Source: Alphaproteobacteria bacterium
GTDB taxonomy: Bacteria; Pseudomonadota; Alphaproteobacteria; Reyranellales; Reyranellaceae
Assembly (NCBI GenBank): GCA_017308235.1
Contig: JAFKFL010000020.1
Location: forward strand, 1-64,000
Length of the DNA: 64,000 bases
Direction of reading: 5' to 3'
Positions 60,635 to 64,000 of this stretch are shown in pieces; position 1 is the stretch's first letter, and each line of letters starts with the position of its first letter. The translations under genes and the position numbers were made by a program. A model generated the notes under the pieces. It ran no database searches. It worked only from the letters and a program-made list of their open reading frames with translations, and had not been told where the DNA came from.

Positions 60635-62059
60635 ATGCTCGAGCAACTGCGTCGGATTGTTGGAGAGAAAGGCATGGTCGTTGACCCCCACGGCATGGAG
60701 CCGTGGATCACCGACTGGCGCGAACGGCGGCGCGGCAAGGCTCTCTGCGTGGTGCTGCCAGCCTCCACATCGGAGGTCGCTGCGGTCGTCGCGCTCTGTG
60801 CCGCGCAAGGTCAGCCAGTTTTCCCGATCGGCGGAAATACCGGGCTTTGTTACGGCGCTGTGCCGGAAAGCAGGAAGCCGGATAAGCCCGGGATCATGCT
60901 CTCGCTACGCCGGATGAACCGCATAGGAGCGATCGATAGGGTGACGGGTGTCGCAACCGTCGAGGCGGGAGTCGTTCTGGCAGATTTGCACCAAGCCGCT
61001 GCCGCTGCGGAACGTCAGTTTCCCCTCCAGCTCGGAAGCGAAGGGAGTGCGCAGATTGGCGGCCTGATTTCCACGAATGCCGGGGGGACGGGCGTCGTTC
61101 GCTACGGACCTATGCGCGATCTCGTTGCCGGCCTGGAGATCGTCCTCCCCGACGGGCGGGTGCTCTCGGATCTCGCGGCACTGAGAAAGGACAACACGGG
61201 ATATATGTTGCGTCACCTCTTTATCGGGGCCGAGGGCACGCTGGGGATCATCACCGGTGCAGCGCTGAGATTGCACCCTCAGACGCGCAATACCGCCCAT
61301 GCCTGGCTCTCGGTAGCGAGTCCCGATGCGGCACTTTCGCTCCTGAGCGCGCTCCAGGAGCGGGCGGGATCGTGCATTCAGGCGATAGAGCTCATGTCCG
61401 CGGCTCAGCTGGAGCTCGTACGACGCCACGCCCGACATGCACGGTTCCCGTTTGCCCACATCCCTGCTTGGTCAGTTCTGGTCGAGCTGGGAAGCGAACA
61501 TCCCGGCATGGCTCTCGACGACATTCTAGTGGATGTCCTGGGGATCCTGATGGAAGCGGGCGAAGTGACCGACGCTGTCGTCGCTGCGTCCGAGCAGCAG
61601 GCTGCCGCATTCTGGCACATCCGCCATTCGATTTCCGAAGCCAACAAGAGCGAAGGCGTTGGCATCGTCCATGACGTGGCGGTCCGCCCATCAGATGTCC
61701 CGGCTTTTATCGCCCAGGCAGATGAATGCGCGGCGCGGCATTTTCCTGAGTCGCGGAGTCAGGTCGTCTGCCATCTGGGCGATGGTAACGTTCACTACAT
61801 TCTCATGTTCCAGCGCAGCTTCTGGAGCGCCCTCAACGACCAGGAAGCCTACGCTCTGGAGATCGAACGAGCGATCCACGACGTCGCCGTGGGATTGGGC
61901 GGAACATTCAGTGCAGAGCACGGTATCGGGCGAAAGCTCACCACCGAGCTTTCGCGGTTGGCCGACCCCCTCCGCTACGAGCTGATGGCAGGCGTGAAGC
62001 GCCTGTTCGATCCTAATGAACTCATGAACCCCGGTGCATTGCTGACTCAAAGCGCGTGA
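60635..62059 (+). CDS. FAD-linked 2-hydroxyacid dehydrogenase (GlcD-like, intact)
   Basis: This 474-residue VAO/GlcD-family flavoprotein has an N-terminal FAD-binding domain with PIGGNTGLCYGAVP (near residue 70) and GSEGSAQIGGLISTNAGG (near residue 133), then RKDNTGYMLRHLFIGAEGTLG. The C-terminal cap has VVCHLGDGNVHY and FSAEHGIGRKL. It would oxidise a D-2-hydroxy acid such as glycolate or 2-hydroxyglutarate to the oxo acid. Adjacent GTG 60632 and ATG 60635 are both possible starts. It is the intact paralog of the broken gene at 26523-27963. Confidence 0.9.
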   Translation: MLEQLRRIVGEKGMVVDPHGMEPWITDWRERRRGKALCVVLPASTSEVAAVVALCAAQGQPVFPIGGNTGLCYGAVPESRKPDKPGIMLSLRRMNRIGAIDRVTGVATVEAGVVLADLHQAAAAAERQFPLQLGSEGSAQIGGLISTNAGGTGVVRYGPMRDLVAGLEIVLPDGRVLSDLAALRKDNTGYMLRHLFIGAEGTLGIITGAALRLHPQTRNTAHAWLSVASPDAALSLLSALQERAGSCIQAIELMSAAQLELVRRHARHARFPFAHIPAWSVLVELGSEHPGMALDDILVDVLGILMEAGEVTDAVVAASEQQAAAFWHIRHSISEANKSEGVGIVHDVAVRPSDVPAFIAQADECAARHFPESRSQVVCHLGDGNVHYILMFQRSFWSALNDQEAYALEIERAIHDVAVGLGGTFSAEHGIGRKLTTELSRLADPLRYELMAGVKRLFDPNELMNPGALLTQSA

Positions 62060-62170
62060 CACAACTGTCCGATCCGCTGCGGCTTTTGATGGGAGGCGCA
62101 GAAACGGAGACCGCCCATCCGGCGGGCACTGCTCCATCAAACACAATGAAAAAGCATAGGGAGAGTGAAC

Positions 62171-63016
62171 ATGACAACAAGACGCGACTTTGCTGCTCTG
62201 GCGGGTGTGGGGGCGGTCGCAGCCGCGATCACGCTCAGTCCAAACCAAGCCGCCGCGCAGGCAACCACGCAAAACGGCTTAGACCGTATCCTCGCGAGCA
62301 AGAAGCTTCGACTTGGCGCGATCGCTGGCGGGGCGCCTTGGTTCATGAAGGATCAGGCCAGCGGACAATGGGCAGGCCAGTTCTATGACATCGGCAAAGC
62401 CCTTGCCGCCGACATGGACGTCCAGCTCGAACTCGTCGAGACGACGTGGGGTAACGCCGTCCTCGATCTGCAAGCCGACAAGATCGACATCATGTTCGGC
62501 CTCAATCCGACTCCTAGGCGTGCGCTCGCGGTGGACTTTACCGACCCCGTCTATGACAGCGCATTGGTCGTGATTGCGCGCCCGGGCCTTGAACCGAAAA
62601 CCTGGGCCGAGCTCAACGACTCGAAGAGCAAGATTTCCGTCGAAAGCGGATCGGCGCAGGATCAGATCATTCGCCGGCTGTGCCCGAAAGCGCAGATCAT
62701 CGGCTTCAAATCCACCGACGAAGCCACCCTTGCTCTCCGCAGCGGACGAGCGGACGCGCAGGTCATCTTCTGGATGGGCGCCGTCCGGGCGGCGAAGCGA
62801 GATCCCCAGATCGGCAAAGTGGTGGTTCCACAACCTATTTTTGGCTCGACATCCAACGCAGCCGTCCGCCGCGAGGCCGACAAGACGTGGCGCGACTTTG
62901 TATCGACCTGGATCACGTATTCGCGCGGGCTCGGCCTGGTCCGGGAAGCCGTCGTGAACAGCCTGGCTAAGGTCGACCTTTCGCTCGACGACATCCCTCC
63001 GGGCATCAATTTCTGA
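62171..63016 (+). CDS. Polar amino-acid ABC transporter binding protein, Tat-exported
   Basis: This 281-residue family-3 binding protein has a twin-arginine signal MTTRRDFAALAGVGAVAAAI, unusual for this family, which mostly uses Sec signals. Typical blocks are KLRLGAIAGGAPWFM, LQADKIDIMFGLNPTPRRA and SVESGSAQDQI. The ATG at 62171 with GGGAG upstream is preferred over GTG 62165. It is the first of the importer genes that continue to the right window edge. Confidence 0.9.
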   Translation: MTTRRDFAALAGVGAVAAAITLSPNQAAAQATTQNGLDRILASKKLRLGAIAGGAPWFMKDQASGQWAGQFYDIGKALAADMDVQLELVETTWGNAVLDLQADKIDIMFGLNPTPRRALAVDFTDPVYDSALVVIARPGLEPKTWAELNDSKSKISVESGSAQDQIIRRLCPKAQIIGFKSTDEATLALRSGRADAQVIFWMGAVRAAKRDPQIGKVVVPQPIFGSTSNAAVRREADKTWRDFVSTWITYSRGLGLVREAVVNSLAKVDLSLDDIPPGINF

Positions 63017-63026
63017 TTACGCGTAA

Positions 63027-63058
63027 GGCACCCCCGGGGCTCAACCCCCGGGTGTGCC
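63027..63058 (+). terminator. Stable hairpin between binding protein and permease genes
   Basis: GGCACCCCCGGGG and CCCCGGGTGTGCC pair with a single mismatch around a short loop (63027-63058). It follows the stop of the binding-protein gene by 10 nt, without a T-run. Such hairpins often raise the level of the binding-protein mRNA relative to the permease. Confidence 0.6.
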
Positions 63059-63098
63059 GCCGACGAGCCGCCCGCCGGCAAGCTACCAGGGAACGCGA

Positions 63099-63761
63099 AT
63101 GTATCAGTGGCATTTTGACATTGTCTGGAGTTACCGATGGTTATTTCTCAACGGAACTGCGATCACCGTCGGCTTGACGATTAGCGTCGTTTTCCTCGGG
63201 TTGCTGGTTGGACTTGTCGCCGGTATTGCACAACTGTCGCATTCTGCGGCTGCGCGCTGGTCCTCTTGGCTTTACATTGAAATGTTTCGGCTCACGCCGC
63301 TGCTGGTTCTTCTGCTTTGGGTCTATTACGCTCTGCCTATTATGACGGGCATCAAGCTCGACGCGCTGACTTCCGCGGTTATGACGCTGACGCTTTATGG
63401 CGGCTCCTTTTACGCAGAGATCATCCGCGCCGGCATCGTCTCGATAGACCGTGGTCAGAGCGAGGCGGGGCTCGCTCTCGGCATGCCCCCCGGAAGCGTC
63501 ATGCGCCGGATTGTTCTGCCGCAGGCGATCAAACGGATGATTCCGCCGTTGATGAATCAATCGATCATTCAATTCAAGAATACATCGCTGGTTTCAGTTC
63601 TCGCAGTGCCAGACCTTCTTTATCAAGGTCAACTTGTTGCAATGGAAACCTATCGCGCGCTCGAAGTCTACACCATGATCGCCATTATATATTTTATCGT
63701 TCTCTTGCCGCTGACCGTTGTCGTCAAGCGCGCAGAAAATCACCTCGCGCAAAGCAATTGA
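63099..63761 (+). CDS. Polar amino-acid ABC transporter permease
   Basis: This 220-residue HisM/GlnP-type membrane subunit has about five hydrophobic segments and the coupling motif GQSEAGLALGMPPGSVMRRIVLPQAIKRMIPP (near residues 130-160). ATG 63099 has AGGGA upstream and is preferred over an upstream open frame. A single permease gene suggests a homodimeric channel. Confidence 0.92.
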   Translation: MYQWHFDIVWSYRWLFLNGTAITVGLTISVVFLGLLVGLVAGIAQLSHSAAARWSSWLYIEMFRLTPLLVLLLWVYYALPIMTGIKLDALTSAVMTLTLYGGSFYAEIIRAGIVSIDRGQSEAGLALGMPPGSVMRRIVLPQAIKRMIPPLMNQSIIQFKNTSLVSVLAVPDLLYQGQLVAMETYRALEVYTMIAIIYFIVLLPLTVVVKRAENHLAQSN

Positions 63762-63770
63762 GTACGAGCG

Positions 63771-64000
63771 ATGACACCGAAGATCGAGATTTCTGGATTG
63801 CGCAAAAGCTTCGGCGCTTTGACGGTGCTCCGTGACATCAACCTGCACGTTGAGCCTGGGCAGGTGGTCGCGCTGATCGGGCCGTCCGGATCGGGAAAAT
63901 CCACCCTTTTGCGCTGCATAAACCTGCTGGTGATGCCAAACAGCGGGCATATCCGTGTGGGCAGCGATAGTTTCTCGTTCGGCCCTGGCTCAAAACCTCC
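63771..64000 (+). CDS. Polar amino-acid ABC transporter ATPase (3' end outside window)
   Basis: The first ~76 codons of a GlnQ-type ATPase are visible. They include KSFGALTVLRDINLHVEPGQ and Walker A GPSGSGKSTLLRCINLL. The gene starts 9 nt after the permease stop and runs past the right edge of the window. Confidence 0.9.
   Translation, partial: MTPKIEISGLRKSFGALTVLRDINLHVEPGQVVALIGPSGSGKSTLLRCINLLVMPNSGHIRVGSDSFSFGPGSKP

Overview
The window looks like accessory DNA, possibly a plasmid, integrative element or genomic island, from a GC-rich alphaproteobacterium, most likely a Hyphomicrobiales member of the Bosea / Mesorhizobium / Chelatococcus kind. The evidence is the codon use, the rhizobial-style virB gene order and the density of ABC importers. 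No tRNA, rRNA, CRISPR array or replication gene was recognised, so the replicon type is open.

Layout. (1) 1-11463: the right part of a VirB/VirD4 type IV secretion operon on the + strand, running virB4 (cut by the window edge), two periplasmic proteins, a small membrane protein, a small lipoprotein, virB6, virB8, virB9, virB10, virB11, virD4 and one orphan gene. Many of these overlap by 4 nt. (2) 11.6-13.1 kb: an ISNCY/IS1202-like element with double-motif inverted ends, followed by a small zinc-ribbon gene. (3) 13.7-23.3 kb: two divergent catabolic operons, with aldehyde dehydrogenase, FAH-family hydrolase and gamma-glutamyltransferase-like protein on the left and DapA-like aldolase, 2-hydroxyacid dehydrogenase, aminotransferase and tautomerase on the right; an M20 amidohydrolase lies between them. 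(4) 23.3-25.3 kb: an AT-rich patch and a binding-protein gene cut off by an IS3-family element. (5) 25.3-31 kb: a D-amino-acid dehydrogenase, a broken GlcD-like oxidase and a class III aminotransferase, divergent from a MocR-type regulator. (6) 31.2-37.6 kb: a complete Dpp/Opp-type importer and an amidohydrolase. (7) 37.7-45.4 kb, minus strand: an alpha/beta hydrolase, a second gamma-glutamyltransferase, a second Dpp-type binding protein and a chemoreceptor. (8) 45.7-55 kb, minus strand: a Fe3+/polyamine-type ABC importer with three related Tat-exported binding proteins, a tautomerase, an NtaA-like flavin monooxygenase and a flavin-reductase/nitroreductase fusion. (9) 55.9-64 kb: an amidohydrolase, a second class III aminotransferase, a second DapA-like protein, an intact GlcD-like oxidase and a polar amino-acid ABC importer cut by the right edge.

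The main discovery is regulatory. A 13-bp palindrome, AGCGATWATCGCT, occurs exactly at 18108, 19424, 31170, 43334 and 55069, with a degenerate copy at 45524. All copies lie between genes, upstream of the operons of regions 3, 6, 7 and 8. At four of them a TTGACR hexamer sits at the same distance, so the palindrome overlaps the probable -10 element. Two importers, a spare binding protein, a chemoreceptor, two gamma-glutamyltransferases, hydrolases, a dehydrogenase and a flavin monooxygenase operon therefore appear to form one regulon of about 40 kb.

Working hypothesis (inference): the region senses, imports and degrades an N-acylated, gamma-glutamyl or aminopolycarboxylate compound. Amide bonds would be cleaved by GGT, M20 and amidohydrolase enzymes, C-N bonds oxidised by the flavin monooxygenase and the FAD dehydrogenases, and the resulting oxo acids and semialdehydes passed to central metabolism. 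The 57.8-64 kb module has a different operator, CTATT-N7-AATAG, and appears to be a separate unit with parallel enzymology.
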